Origin: Neobacillus drentensis NBRC 102427
Lineage (GTDB): Bacteria > Bacillota > Bacilli > Bacillales > Cytobacillaceae
DNA length: 64,000 bases
Assembly: GCF_001591445.1 (NCBI RefSeq)
Contig: NZ_BCUX01000011.1
Location: 1-64,000 of the forward strand
Direction: 5' to 3'
A program made the translations under genes and the position numbers. The notes under the pieces are model-generated. The model was not told the DNA's origin, searched no databases, and was given only the letters and a program-made list of their open reading frames with translations. Shown here piece after piece: positions 45,376 to 54,900 of this stretch. Within the stretch, counting starts at the first letter, position 1; each line of letters opens with the position of its first letter.

Positions 45376-46506
45376 ATGTCCTATAAAATAAACAAGATCC
45401 TAGAAGAAGCATGTATTGAATTTGAACGAATGGTTAATAAGGTGAGCAAAAATCGAAGTCGAAAGATTGTAACTACCCAAGATGTTGTGATGAAATATGC
45501 CGATAAACTGAAATATGAAAAAAATAACCATTTACTACTAGTTGAGGATCAAATAAAAGATGACCTGCAAACTGCTGAAGAAGGAACGAATGAACGGAAG
45601 ATTATCCAGCTCCAAAAACGAATTATTGAAGAAGCGCTACGGCTCCGTAAGGAAAGTAAGAATAGCTTAACACATCCAATTGAACGTAATTACGTCGAAG
45701 CACCTATTTTTTCAGCGTCTGTTCCGAAGCAGCACACCCTATTAAAATTAAAAAACCACGAAGGCAAAATTACCGAAAATAGATCAGGTTATCGCAAAAT
45801 TGAATATACCTCAGAAACCGGGGACTATCTTACCCCGTTCGATTTCAAAACATTTGCCGGTTTGCAAAAACTTTGGGAAATCAAGGGGAGGAATAAAAAC
45901 TTTGGATTTACTTATCCCGAATTATGTCGAGTGATCAATGCAAATGTCGATGGAGGGACCTATGAGATCCTACGGGCTAGTATTATAAAACTATCACGTA
46001 CGACAATTAGGATTGAGGACTATGAAGATAAAGAAATGAGCGAGCGAATCAACACACATACTCATTACTTGATTCATATTAATCAAGTGCCAAATCAACA
46101 AAATAAATTGTTGATCATTCGATTAAATGATCACTTGCATCATGGTCTAGAATCTGGAAACATTATCCATATCAATCTTTTAACCTTCCAAGATTTCAAA
46201 ACTAATATATCTGCAATGTTATACCCCCTACTCACCAGTTTAATTAAAAATCGAAGAAGGCTTGATTTGGATAAATTAATTAACAATTTGGTTTTGAACC
46301 ACATGGACCGAAGAAAGGCTTTAAAATTATTAAGAGAGGCTTTTGATGAGTTTTTAGAAAATCAAATGATATCAAGAGCAGAATTTATCCGCGAAGGCAG
46401 ATCGTTTAGGTATGTGGAAATCGAATATCCTGATCAACTTTTAACAAATTTTAATGACCAAGGTGTATTTGAAAGTTTTTCCTTCCTAGATACTTCCTGG
46501 CTCTAG
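45376..46506 (+). CDS. Replication-initiator-like (RepA/RPA-type) winged-helix protein
   Basis: Protein of 376 residues. The N-terminal ~110 residues are charged and helical. The core from LTPFDFKTFAGLQKLWEIKG through FTYPELCRVINAN-VDGGTYEILRASIIKLSRTTIRIED looks like the tandem winged-helix region of plasmid replication initiator protein A (RPA) families. A second winged-helix-like part follows (FKTNISAMLYPLLTSLI to LREAFDEFLENQ). GAGGTGAGG sets the ATG at 45376. No partition, relaxase or other plasmid gene is near. Its place inside a catabolic cluster suggests a regulator, but this is inference. Confidence 0.55.
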   Translation: MSYKINKILEEACIEFERMVNKVSKNRSRKIVTTQDVVMKYADKLKYEKNNHLLLVEDQIKDDLQTAEEGTNERKIIQLQKRIIEEALRLRKESKNSLTHPIERNYVEAPIFSASVPKQHTLLKLKNHEGKITENRSGYRKIEYTSETGDYLTPFDFKTFAGLQKLWEIKGRNKNFGFTYPELCRVINANVDGGTYEILRASIIKLSRTTIRIEDYEDKEMSERINTHTHYLIHINQVPNQQNKLLIIRLNDHLHHGLESGNIIHINLLTFQDFKTNISAMLYPLLTSLIKNRRRLDLDKLINNLVLNHMDRRKALKLLREAFDEFLENQMISRAEFIREGRSFRYVEIEYPDQLLTNFNDQGVFESFSFLDTSWL

Positions 46507-46529
46507 AAAATTATGTTTAAAAAATAAAA

Positions 46530-46555
46530 AAGCGAAGGGAATCTCCCCTTCGCTT
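46530..46555. terminator. Bidirectional terminator between Rep-like and flavin reductase genes
   Basis: AAGCGAAGGG pairs with CCCTTCGCTT. The leftward side is followed by TTTTTTATTTTTT, so it ends the flavin reductase transcript strongly and the rightward Rep-like transcript more weakly. Confidence 0.86.
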
Positions 46556-46621
46556 AACCAATTTCTTACTAAATCATTTGAGGTAGTTTCTTTAACAGAA
46601 TGATATTTTCAAATATTATTT

Positions 46622-47101
46622 TCAGGCAATGGGTGTTTCTTCTGAAAGGAAACGATAGCGTCCACAATAGAAAATAAGTGGTTCAGAATCTTCATTTAGT
46701 TGAAGATCCGTTACTTTCCCAATAAAAAAGGTATGATCCCCCTCCACATGTTCAGCTGAAACTTCACACGAGACTTGTACGATAGCCCCTGGCACCACTG
46801 GTTGACCACCAAGTCGATCAAAGGCAACCCCATCATGTTCCTTTAACTGACCTGCGAAAATCATTGAAACTGTTTGTTGGTCGGAAGCAAGGATATTCAC
46901 TGTGAATTTTTGACTTTCCTTTATTTTATTTAAAATTTTTGCATTCTCTCCAATTGAAACCACCACCAGCTTCGGTGATAGAGAAACGGACATAAAAGCA
47001 TTTGCTGTCATGCCATGCGGTTCACCCTCTACTTCTGTGACAATTACGGTTACACCCGTAGCAAATTTCCCCATCGCATTACGGAATTGACGATCATCCA
47101 T
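46622..47101 (-). CDS. Flavin reductase component (HpaC/HsaB-like)
   Basis: NAD(P)H:flavin reductase of 159 residues. The conserved opening FRNAMGKFATGVTVIVT, the GEPHGMTANAFMSVSLSPKLVVVSI flavin site, FTVNILASDQQ and the HTFFIGKV segment identify the flavin-reductase-like, FMN-binding split-barrel family used by two-component monooxygenases. AAAGGGG sets the start at 47101. It is separated from its probable oxygenase partner by the divergent Rep-like gene and is transcribed alone. Confidence 0.9.
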   Translation of the reverse strand: MDDRQFRNAMGKFATGVTVIVTEVEGEPHGMTANAFMSVSLSPKLVVVSIGENAKILNKIKESQKFTVNILASDQQTVSMIFAGQLKEHDGVAFDRLGGQPVVPGAIVQVSCEVSAEHVEGDHTFFIGKVTDLQLNEDSEPLIFYCGRYRFLSEETPIA

Positions 47102-47201
47102 CAAAAAAACCCCTTTCATTGTTCAACATCATTTGTCTAAAAATATAGTAACTATTTCCGTTGATGAATGTCAATAATATTCTGAATTTTTTAATCGTGC
47201 A

Positions 47202-48101
47202 CTAGAAAACTATTGTTTTATTTTGATGGACGATAATACGGTCTTCAATATGCCATTTAACCGCTCGAGCCAAGACACTTCTTTCAATTCTACGACCAAT
47301 TTTTTTAAGACTATCGACATTATCATGATGATCAACTCGACTGATGTCCTGTTCAATTATTGGCCCTTCATCTAGGTCATTAGTTACATAATGAGAGGTT
47401 GCACCGATCAATTTCACGCCGCGATCAAATGCTCGTTCATAAGGTCTTGCACCTACAAAGGCCGGTAAGAATGAATGGTGAATATTAATAATCTTATTTG
47501 GGTTTTCTTCGACAAATTTCGGAGATAGGATTTGCATATAACGAGCCAAAACGACGAAATCTATCTCGTACTCTTTTAATAGTTTAAGTTGTGTAGTTTC
47601 GGCTTGTCCACGAATATCTTTATTAGCAGGAACGTAATAAAATGGGATGTTCAAACCTTCGACAACCTCTTTCGCCGTTTCATGATTACTGATCACAAGG
47701 GCGATGTTTGTCATTAAATCTCCACTTTGCCATTCCCATAATAGTTCTAGTAAACAATGAAGCTCTTTTGATACAAAGATTGCCGCCTTTTTCACATGAT
47801 AGACATGAGTAAAGTTCCATTCCATCGAAAACTGTTCAACGATTTCCGCGAACTGGTTTTCCATCTCTTTTGCTTTTTCCTTTAAGTTAGGGCATTCAAA
47901 TTCAATTCGGATAAAAAAGGTACCGCCTTCGGGATTGGTCGAATATTGACTTGATTCAATAATATTTGCATTATAGGAAAATAAAAATTGGGAAATTGCA
48001 GCAACAATTCCTGGTTGATCGGGGCAACTAACTAATAGGCATCCCCTGTTTTTATTTTTTTCTTTGAATAATTCAATTTGATTTTTTATATATGCATTCA
48101 T
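47202..48101 (-). CDS. purU: Formyltetrahydrofolate deformylase
   Basis: Hydrolyses 10-formyl-THF to formate and THF, balancing one-carbon and glycine pools. 299 residues: an N-terminal ACT domain (CLLVSCPDQPGIVAAISQFL) and a C-terminal formyltransferase-fold domain with the catalytic INIHHSFLPAF segment and GATSHYVTNDLDEGPII. GAGAGG precedes the ATG. It stands apart from the glycine operon at 53-62 kb but belongs to the same one-carbon economy. Confidence 0.95.
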   Translation of the reverse strand: MNAYIKNQIELFKEKNKNRGCLLVSCPDQPGIVAAISQFLFSYNANIIESSQYSTNPEGGTFFIRIEFECPNLKEKAKEMENQFAEIVEQFSMEWNFTHVYHVKKAAIFVSKELHCLLELLWEWQSGDLMTNIALVISNHETAKEVVEGLNIPFYYVPANKDIRGQAETTQLKLLKEYEIDFVVLARYMQILSPKFVEENPNKIINIHHSFLPAFVGARPYERAFDRGVKLIGATSHYVTNDLDEGPIIEQDISRVDHHDNVDSLKKIGRRIERSVLARAVKWHIEDRIIVHQNKTIVF

Positions 48102-48301
48102 GTTTACAAAACCTCTCTGCCTTTGTTGAACACATTATACATTAGATAGACTTATTAGTTAATTGTTTTTTTGAAAATTTCTAATTGGAGGAACATTCGG
48201 GATACTGTTTCATGATCATAAAAATAAATAGCAACTTCTTAATTCTATTGGCTACTTTTCCTTCAACTTTTTCACGATTTCTAATACTCAACCATAAAAA
48301 A

Positions 48302-48330
48302 CCTGAGTCTACATATCTAGAAGACTCAGG
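48302..48330 (-). terminator. Intrinsic terminator of the secreted-protein gene
   Basis: CCTGAGTCT and AGACTCAGG form a perfect 9-bp stem over an 11-base loop, followed leftward by TTTTTTA. Confidence 0.86.
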
Positions 48331-48349
48331 CAGCTATTTTAGAAAAATA

Positions 48350-48904
48350 TTAAGGACGTACTCCTTTAAATGTAAATTTATGTTTGTGATTGTCCCAAGT
48401 ATAAACAGCGGTAACAGGATCCCATCCTCCATTTTGGCGGTACTTTTTCCATTCCTGATAAATTTTATTCTTGGAGATACGAATATCTACATCTCCTGTA
48501 ACATTTAAGATTCGAATAAGTTTCCCTTTTTGCATTCTGTAAACAACAGCTCGTTCACTGCCTGGCAACCAAGAATTTAGGGTTATGATCTGATACTCGC
48601 CTTTTGCTGGATTAAATACTCTTAATTTCGGTGTATCAGCATCCTCATAAATTAATCCGTTTGCAACATATATAACCTTTTTTCCTTTTACCAAATACAT
48701 TCTACCTTGTTTAGTTAAGATGACCGTCTCGGCTTTATGGTCCTTGTCCAAATCTACAGTGACTTGTGTTCGAATCGTCTGTTTAGGGTACTTGGATTTA
48801 AAGATGGATGTACTTGAGGCAGCCAATGATGAAATTGGATGGCTAAGCGTTAACAACAATACCAGGGATAAAGTAAAAATAATACCAGTCTGCTTTTTAG
48901 GCAT
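48350..48904 (-). CDS. Secreted hypothetical protein
   Basis: Protein of 184 residues with a clear Sec signal peptide (basic start, hydrophobic LSLVLLLTLS core, cleavage near SLAAS). The mature part contains a calcium-loop-like VDLDKDHKAETVILTKQ, reminiscent of FG-GAP-type repeats, then beta-rich sequence. No enzyme motif. AAGGAGGAG precedes the ATG. Likely exported or wall-associated. The family was not named from sequence. Confidence 0.75.
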   Translation of the reverse strand: MPKKQTGIIFTLSLVLLLTLSHPISSLAASSTSIFKSKYPKQTIRTQVTVDLDKDHKAETVILTKQGRMYLVKGKKVIYVANGLIYEDADTPKLRVFNPAKGEYQIITLNSWLPGSERAVVYRMQKGKLIRILNVTGDVDIRISKNKIYQEWKKYRQNGGWDPVTAVYTWDNHKHKFTFKGVRP

Positions 48905-48958
48905 TTTTTCTCCTCCTTATCATATTCACTTCTATTATAGAAAAAGGAAAATATTACA

Positions 48959-49888
48959 TCAACCAATATTTTTTTGCCATAATATATTTGCTGACAACGA
49001 GCCGATTTCCGTTGTAGAGACAGCTCCAACTTTATTTGCAAAATTGAGGTACTCCTCTAATTGAAATAGCTTAAACGGCAGACCTTTTTCATGAAAAGAA
49101 TACAAAAGGGCTGACATGAAGGCATCACCTGCACCGGTTGTATCGATGGCCTTTACACTAGGTGCAGGAACAAATACTTTGTTCTCATTAAAAATTGCGT
49201 AAGCGCCCTTGCTTCCCATCGTAATAAAGAGATAAGGAATCTTCATTTTAGACAATTGATCTATTCCAGCCTCCAGTGAATCTGTTTCCGTTAAAAAATG
49301 AAGTTCATCTTCAGCGAGTTTCACGATATTTGCATATTTAAGAAAGGCAGAAACTGTTTGGCGACAATGTTCTTCACTTCCCCAACGCTTTAAACGAAGA
49401 TTTGCGTCAAAGGCAATGATATTTCCAGCTTCCTTGGCAAACGTCAGCGCAGATTCAGTTGTCTTTTTTGCTTTTTCTTGAAAAAGAGTTCCTGAACCAA
49501 AATAAAAAATCTTTGCCCTCTCAAAAACTTCCCTTCTCAATTCATCTTCAGTTAACACTTCATCTGGAGTCGGGTTCACATATGAATGAAAATACCGCTC
49601 ACCATTTTCGCTAATATGAACATATACACCACAAATTTTCTTACTCGATGTGTTAACTGTAAATGACGTATCAACACCTTCTTTCGTGAATTCTTGTTCT
49701 ACAAATTGACTAATTACATCGGACCCTAGTTTGCATAAATAATAAACAGGAATTCCAAGTCTCCTTGAACCAACTGCTACGTTAACGGTAGCTCCGCCCA
49801 ACAACTGCATATATTTGGTATTGGATTGGTCTATTGAAATAAAGTCTACAAATGCTTCTCCTAGTGAAATGACTCCATTTTGATCCAA
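48959..49888 (-). CDS. PfkB-family sugar kinase (fructokinase-like)
   Basis: ATP-dependent carbohydrate kinase of 309 residues. The N-terminal glycine-rich GGATVNVAVGSRRLG and the C-terminal anion-hole motif DTTGAGDAF, with its catalytic aspartate, are intact. Sequence resembles fructokinases, but no sugar transporter or operon partner is adjacent, so the substrate is open. TTG start behind a strong AAGGAGG. Confidence 0.86.
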   Translation of the reverse strand: MDQNGVISLGEAFVDFISIDQSNTKYMQLLGGATVNVAVGSRRLGIPVYYLCKLGSDVISQFVEQEFTKEGVDTSFTVNTSSKKICGVYVHISENGERYFHSYVNPTPDEVLTEDELRREVFERAKIFYFGSGTLFQEKAKKTTESALTFAKEAGNIIAFDANLRLKRWGSEEHCRQTVSAFLKYANIVKLAEDELHFLTETDSLEAGIDQLSKMKIPYLFITMGSKGAYAIFNENKVFVPAPSVKAIDTTGAGDAFMSALLYSFHEKGLPFKLFQLEEYLNFANKVGAVSTTEIGSLSANILWQKNIG

Positions 49889-49934
49889 GATGGTCCTCCT
49901 TCATTGATGTATCTATGATGATTATATGAAAAAA

Positions 49935-49960
49935 CCTCCTCAATGAAAATGTTGAGGAGG
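49935..49960 (-). terminator. Intrinsic terminator of the acyl-CoA synthetase gene
   Basis: CCTCCTCAA and TTGAGGAGG form a perfect 9-bp stem followed leftward by TTTTTT. It separates the acyl-CoA synthetase from the PfkB gene. Confidence 0.88.
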
Positions 49961-49970
49961 AAAATGACAA

Positions 49971-51542
49971 TTATCCTTTGATTGTTGCGTTCCGCAGTTC
50001 GATCCGACGAATTTTTCCTGAATCTGTTTTAGGTAGTGCCTCGATATATTCAATCACCCGCGGATACTTATAAGGCGCTGTTAAATTTTTAACAAATCCC
50101 TGCAATTCCTTGGTTAACTCCGCTGTACCGAGAGTTCCTTCCTGCAACACAACAAATGCTTTGACAACGTTTCCTCTGATTGGATCCGGCAAAGCGACGA
50201 CCGCACATTCTTTCACAGCCATATGTTTCATTAAGGCATCCTCCACTTCAAAAGGTCCAATCGTATACCCGGAGCTGATAATCACATCGTCTTTTCGACC
50301 CTGGAACCAATAATAATTATCCTCGTCCTTCATCGCACGGTCACCCGATAAAAAGTACTGACCTTGATAGGAAGAAGCAGTGGTCACGGGATTTTTATAA
50401 TACTGTTTAAATAAGGCAGGAAAATCACCTCTAATCGCAATCGTCCCGACTTCATTTATAGGAGCAGGTTGACCATTTTCATCAACGATTTCAATAAATT
50501 CTTGTAAAAGCGGCTGCCCCATTGATCCCAATTTGTTCTCATTGGTATTTAAGTTTGCAATCAATAACGTACTTTCTGTTTGACCATATCCATCGCGAAT
50601 CAGGATATTAAATTGATTTTTAAAAACATCAATAACTTCACGATTAAGCGCCTCACCTGCCGAAACCGCAGTATGTAAATCGATGAGATTAAAGCTTGAT
50701 AGATCATTTAATTTAGCCATCATTCGATATTCGGTCGGTGTGCAGCATAATACATTTATTTTGTTATCTTGAAGAATCCTTAGATATTTGTGCGGATTGA
50801 ATCTGCCATGATAGATAAACCCGGTTGCACCTGAACCCAATATCGATAAAAATGGACTCCACACCCATTTTTGCCAACCTGGGGAAGCCGTTGCCCATAC
50901 CAGATCCTCTTCACTAATATTCAACCATTTTGAGGCAGCGATTCTTAAATGAGCATAGCCCCATCCATGACTATGGACAACTCCCTTTGGTTGCCCGGTT
51001 GTTCCGGATGTGTATGCTAAAAAGGCATAATCCTCACTCAGCGTATCCACATCGCTAAAGGTTCCAGATTCATTTTCCACTAACGCTTCTAGCGAAATCC
51101 AATTGGGTACCTCTTGACCAAAGGCGATTTTAAATTGTAAAAATGGTGTTTCCTCACTTATATTTTCGAATTCACTAATTAATTCAGAATAAGAAATGAC
51201 AGCTTTCGCCTCTGAATGATTCAAGCGATAAACTATATCCTTTGCCCGTAAAAGTTCTGAAGTTGGGCTTATCACTAATCCTGCTTTTAAACAAGCTAAA
51301 TAGATGATATAAGACTCAATGAGACGAGTGGTCATGACGACAACCCGATCACCTTTCTCTAATCCTAATTTCGTTAACCCATTGGCAAGTTTATTTGCCT
51401 TCGTGATTAACTGAGCATAAGAGATTGTTCTCGTTTCCCCGAGCTCATTTTCCCATCGCAAAGCGATTTTATTGGAGTCATGCTTGGATATTTCACTTGC
51501 TAAATTAAAGTGCTCTGGTGCGATCAATGATTTCAAATCCAC
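49971..51542 (-). CDS. mbcS: Acyl-CoA synthetase, MbcS/YtcI type
   Basis: AMP-forming acid-CoA ligase of about 523 residues. The P-loop-like A3 motif YTSGTTGQPKGVVHSHG, YGQTESTLLIAN, the GDRAMKDEDNYYWFQGRKDDVI hinge and the catalytic lysine in LPKTDSGKIRRIEL are all present. The start SLIAPEHFNLASE resembles B. subtilis YtcI (MbcS), which activates branched and medium-chain acids, as recalled. GGAG fits a GTG at 51542 better than the TTG at 51551 that abuts it. Single gene with its own terminator. Confidence 0.85.
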   Translation of the reverse strand: MDLKSLIAPEHFNLASEISKHDSNKIALRWENELGETRTISYAQLITKANKLANGLTKLGLEKGDRVVVMTTRLIESYIIYLACLKAGLVISPTSELLRAKDIVYRLNHSEAKAVISYSELISEFENISEETPFLQFKIAFGQEVPNWISLEALVENESGTFSDVDTLSEDYAFLAYTSGTTGQPKGVVHSHGWGYAHLRIAASKWLNISEEDLVWATASPGWQKWVWSPFLSILGSGATGFIYHGRFNPHKYLRILQDNKINVLCCTPTEYRMMAKLNDLSSFNLIDLHTAVSAGEALNREVIDVFKNQFNILIRDGYGQTESTLLIANLNTNENKLGSMGQPLLQEFIEIVDENGQPAPINEVGTIAIRGDFPALFKQYYKNPVTTASSYQGQYFLSGDRAMKDEDNYYWFQGRKDDVIISSGYTIGPFEVEDALMKHMAVKECAVVALPDPIRGNVVKAFVVLQEGTLGTAELTKELQGFVKNLTAPYKYPRVIEYIEALPKTDSGKIRRIELRNATIKG

Positions 51543-51750
51543 AATTGTCAATCTCCATTCTTAGTAGTTTTAATTTGAGTTCCCCGGATAACTATGTGTA
51601 TTGGTTAGTACCTGGTTATAATATAAGATACTAAATAATATTCACTCTTACAATAATAACACTTTAAAAATCTATGTAAATTATTTAGTCTTTGGAAATA
51701 TATCTAATACTAAGCCTTATTATTTCCTACAGGTCCTACCAAATACAAAA

Positions 51751-51773
51751 GCCAACTATAAAAAATAGTTGGC
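51751..51773 (-). terminator. Intrinsic terminator of the PRPP synthetase gene
   Basis: GCCAACTAT and ATAGTTGGC form a perfect 9-bp stem followed leftward by TTTTGTATTT. Confidence 0.83.
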
Positions 51774-51783
51774 CTCGCTAGGT

Positions 51784-52734
51784 TTATTCAAATAACGGAC
51801 TTACGGCTTTTTCATTATGAATCCGGTCGATTGCCTCAACTAACAATGGGGCAACTGAGATCGTCTTTATTTTACTGATTACTTTCTCACTTGGTAATTC
51901 AATCGTATTTGTTACCACTAATTCTTTAATCGGAGAGGCTTCAATTTTCTCAATTGCTTTGTCTGTAAAAACAGGATGTGTACACCCTGCAAAGATGGCT
52001 TTTGCCCCGCTCTCTGCCAGTGTCTTCGCTGCTAATACAATGGTTTCCCCTGTATCAATTAAATCGTCAATAATAATCGCATTTTTTCCTTCTACATTAC
52101 CAACTACACTTGTGGTTTCGAAAGCGTTTTCTTCAAATCTTCTTTTATCGATTAGCGCAATCGGAGCATGTAATAGATTAGCCATTTTCCTTGCTCTGCC
52201 AATACTGCCATTATGTGGCGCAACAATAACAATATCTTCTAATTCTTTTTCTTGAAAATACTGTCCAAGGATTGGAACACCATTTAAATGTTCAACAGGT
52301 ATATCAAAAAATCCTTGAATTTGTGAAGTATGGAGGTCCATTGTAAGGATACGATCTGCTCCCGTAGTTTCTAAAAGGTTTGCGACTAATTTTGCTGTAA
52401 TCGGCTCTCGTGAACGGGCTTTTCTGTCTTGTCGTCCATATCCATAGTATGGAATGACAACGTTGATGATTCCGGCAGAAGCTCTTTTTAAGGCATCAAT
52501 CATGATGAGTAGCTCTAAAATATTATCATTGACCGGGTAGGAAGTGGATTGAACTATATATATTTCACTGCCGCGAACACTTTCTTCGATATGGATTTGA
52601 ATCTCGCCATCACTAAAATGAGATACAGAACATTTGCCTAGCTCACAGCCCAAAAGTTCTGCCATCTCAGTTGCTAGCTTTTGATTTGAATTCAATGAAA
52701 AAAGTTTAAACCGCTTGTTTTGTTGATATGTCAC
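51784..52734 (-). CDS. Ribose-phosphate pyrophosphokinase paralogue
   Basis: PRPP synthetase family protein of 316 residues. Early blocks are canonical ([66 protein letters not shown]). The usual PDHGG loop is replaced by PHNGS (about 173-177), KRRPRPN by KRRFEEN (197-203), and the PRPP site reads DDLIDTGET. It is also not beside glmU. A second, divergent copy is the likely status, with activity to be shown. GTG start behind GGAGG. Confidence 0.85.
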   Translation of the reverse strand: MTYQQNKRFKLFSLNSNQKLATEMAELLGCELGKCSVSHFSDGEIQIHIEESVRGSEIYIVQSTSYPVNDNILELLIMIDALKRASAGIINVVIPYYGYGRQDRKARSREPITAKLVANLLETTGADRILTMDLHTSQIQGFFDIPVEHLNGVPILGQYFQEKELEDIVIVAPHNGSIGRARKMANLLHAPIALIDKRRFEENAFETTSVVGNVEGKNAIIIDDLIDTGETIVLAAKTLAESGAKAIFAGCTHPVFTDKAIEKIEASPIKELVVTNTIELPSEKVISKIKTISVAPLLVEAIDRIHNEKAVSPLFE

Positions 52735-53062
52735 CTTAGATCCTCCACACTATTTCAATTTCTAAATAATTTGTCCTCACTTATTTTACTATAATCTTCT
52801 TCACAATGGTAGGCATTCGAAAGATTGAAAATTTATTCATGCTTTATATGCTCTGATTTAATTCCTTTAATAGAAAAAATTAATTTTTGAAGGAGTATTT
52901 TACCTCTAATTTAGAAGATCATTCTTTCTATTTGCAACTTAGCGGAAAGAGAGTGGATAAACGCCTTTTTTGAGCCCTATTTTTATGATTTCTTAAACAA
53001 GTTCAACTGCACCGCATACATTATTATTGAACAAGCTTAGAAAGAAAAGGAGGTGAGTTTCT
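52735..53062. other. Intergenic stretch, nothing recognised
   Basis: 328 bases between the divergent PRPP synthetase and small membrane protein genes. AT-rich, with no convincing small frame, RNA element or repeat. It must hold the promoters for both genes, but none matches consensus clearly. Confidence 0.5.
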
Positions 53063-53296
53063 GTGAGTCCTAACCATTCTTCCTGCGGCATTTTTGGAAT
53101 TTTTCTTGGATTTTTAACAGGTGCAATTTGGTTATTGTTTGTCTTATTTCACTGGGTGACACTATTGCTTGGAGTAATTGGCCTAAGTGGTTTATTTGTT
53201 ACTGTTTTAAACTTCCTAATTGCTTTAATCGGCTTCCTTGCATTCCTAATTTTTGGTTTATTCCTATTCAAGAAAGCATGGCATCACTGTAAATGA
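53063..53296 (+). CDS. Small membrane protein, 77 residues
   Basis: Hypothetical protein, nearly all hydrophobic: two long membrane segments (about 10-36 and 42-70) rich in F, L and G, ending in KKAWHHCK. GTG start with a textbook AAGGAGGTGAG site and a terminator after the stop, so it is almost certainly expressed. The family is not recognised and no neighbour gives a hint. Confidence 0.75.
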   Translation: MSPNHSSCGIFGIFLGFLTGAIWLLFVLFHWVTLLLGVIGLSGLFVTVLNFLIALIGFLAFLIFGLFLFKKAWHHCK

Positions 53297-53359
53297 AATA
53301 GCAGTGAGGATTAAAACAACTTGGAATTATTAATTTTCTGCAAGAAAACAAAACTTTAA

Positions 53360-53387
53360 GACAGCCTCTAATTAGAAGCTGTCTTTT
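53360..53387. terminator. Intrinsic terminator of the small membrane protein gene
   Basis: AGACAGC pairs with GCTGTCT with inner TCTAATTAGA self-complementarity, followed rightward by TTTTTT. The leftward glycine operon ends just beyond. Confidence 0.85.
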
Positions 53388-53403
53388 TTAATATTTTTAA
53401 TTT

Positions 53404-54804
53404 TTATCCATGTATGGCCATTTCATTAACAGCAAGTGCTGCTTCACCAATTGCTTCAGCCAGTGACGGGTGGGGATGGATGGTATGAGCAATATCCATC
53501 GCGGTTGCATTTAATACACGGGCAAGTCCTACTTCTGTAATCATATCTGTTACATGTGGACCAACCATATGGGCTCCTAACAGCTTATTCGTTCCTTCTT
53601 CAACCACAAGTTTGACAAAACCATCTGATTCACCAAAAACCAAAGCCTTTCCAATCGCCCGGAATGAAAACTTACCAGTCTTCAATTGATATCCTTTCGA
53701 CTTTGCTTCTTCTTCTGTAAGTCCAACACTTGCTACTTCTGGGCTGCTATATACACATTTGGAAACCAAAGTAGAATCAAGTGATGCAGGGCTTTTTCCG
53801 GCCATTTGTTCAATCGCGATAATTCCTTCGTGTGAGGCAACATGGGCAAGCTGCAGGCCGCCAATCACATCACCAATGGCGTAAATATTCGGTTCATTCG
53901 TTTGATAAAACTCATTTGTTTTAATAAAACCACGGTCCAGCTCAATGGCCATCTTTTCAAGACCTATACCTTCTGTATTTGGTAATCGCCCAACGGATAC
54001 CAAAAGTTTATCTGCAGAAAATGGCGTTTCTTTTCCTTTATGCTCCGCCTTAATCGAAACACCCTCACCTTTTTCAAGCGTTTCCGGAAGCACCTTTGCA
54101 CTAGTGACGATCTTTACACCCTTTTTCTTCATTAAACGCTGGATTTCCTTGGAAACATCTAGATCTTCTGTTGGTAAAATACGATCAGCATATTCAAGCA
54201 CGGTTACTTGTAATCCGAAGTCCACGAGCATTGATGCCCATTCGATTCCAATTACTCCGCCGCCAACAATGATTATCGAATTAGGAAGCTTCTCCATTTT
54301 AAGCGCTTCGTCCGATGTCATCACATACTTGTCATCTACTTCCAGGCCAGGCAGTGTTCTTGGACGAGAGCCTGTTGCAATGATAATATTCCGCGGGCTT
54401 AAAATGACTTCCTCTTCACGATTGTTCAATTCTACTAATACATCTTTTGACTGCAAGATACTGCCTTTCCCGTCATAAACATCTATCTTTCCTTTTTTCA
54501 TTAAATGTTGGACACCTTTAAAGAGGCGATCGGTAATTTCTTCTTTCCGTGCTTGTACTTTTGAGAAATCAAGTCCAACTTCTGGGGCAACGACACCATA
54601 CTTATCCGCATGTTTTGTTTGAGCGTATACTTCTGCGCTTCTTAATAAAGCCTTACTTGGGATACAACCTGCATGAAGGCATGTTCCACCGATTTTTCCT
54701 TTTTCGATAACCGCCGCTTTTAAGCCTAATTGTGAAGCGCGTATGGCAGCAACATACCCGCCTGTTCCACCGCCGATAATAACCACATCATATTCTTTTG
54801 TCAT
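53404..54804 (-). CDS. lpdA: Dihydrolipoyl dehydrogenase
   Basis: E3/L-protein flavoenzyme of 466 residues that reoxidises lipoyl groups with NAD. FAD motif GGGTGGYVAA, redox disulfide C42 and C47 in GGTCLHAGCIPSK, NAD motif GGGVIGIEWASM, and the C-terminal HTIHPHPSLAEAIGEA base pair of residues are present. GGAGAC precedes the ATG. As the last gene of the glycine operon it most likely serves as the L-protein of the cleavage system, though E3 can be shared with other complexes. Confidence 0.93.
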   Translation of the reverse strand: MTKEYDVVIIGGGTGGYVAAIRASQLGLKAAVIEKGKIGGTCLHAGCIPSKALLRSAEVYAQTKHADKYGVVAPEVGLDFSKVQARKEEITDRLFKGVQHLMKKGKIDVYDGKGSILQSKDVLVELNNREEEVILSPRNIIIATGSRPRTLPGLEVDDKYVMTSDEALKMEKLPNSIIIVGGGVIGIEWASMLVDFGLQVTVLEYADRILPTEDLDVSKEIQRLMKKKGVKIVTSAKVLPETLEKGEGVSIKAEHKGKETPFSADKLLVSVGRLPNTEGIGLEKMAIELDRGFIKTNEFYQTNEPNIYAIGDVIGGLQLAHVASHEGIIAIEQMAGKSPASLDSTLVSKCVYSSPEVASVGLTEEEAKSKGYQLKTGKFSFRAIGKALVFGESDGFVKLVVEEGTNKLLGAHMVGPHVTDMITEVGLARVLNATAMDIAHTIHPHPSLAEAIGEAALAVNEMAIHG

Positions 54805-54900
54805 CTTCGTGTCTCCTTTAAAATTCTAGAAAATGTATAGGAAAACTTGGAATAATATGAATAAAATATCTCGATGATTCTTTAATTTTTCAATATTATA

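Noticed and set aside
44738-46621. Integrated plasmid or its origin around the Rep-like gene
   Set aside because: No partition, mobilisation, toxin-antitoxin or integrase gene, no iteron array and no att-like direct repeats were seen. Only the Rep-like gene itself hints at it.
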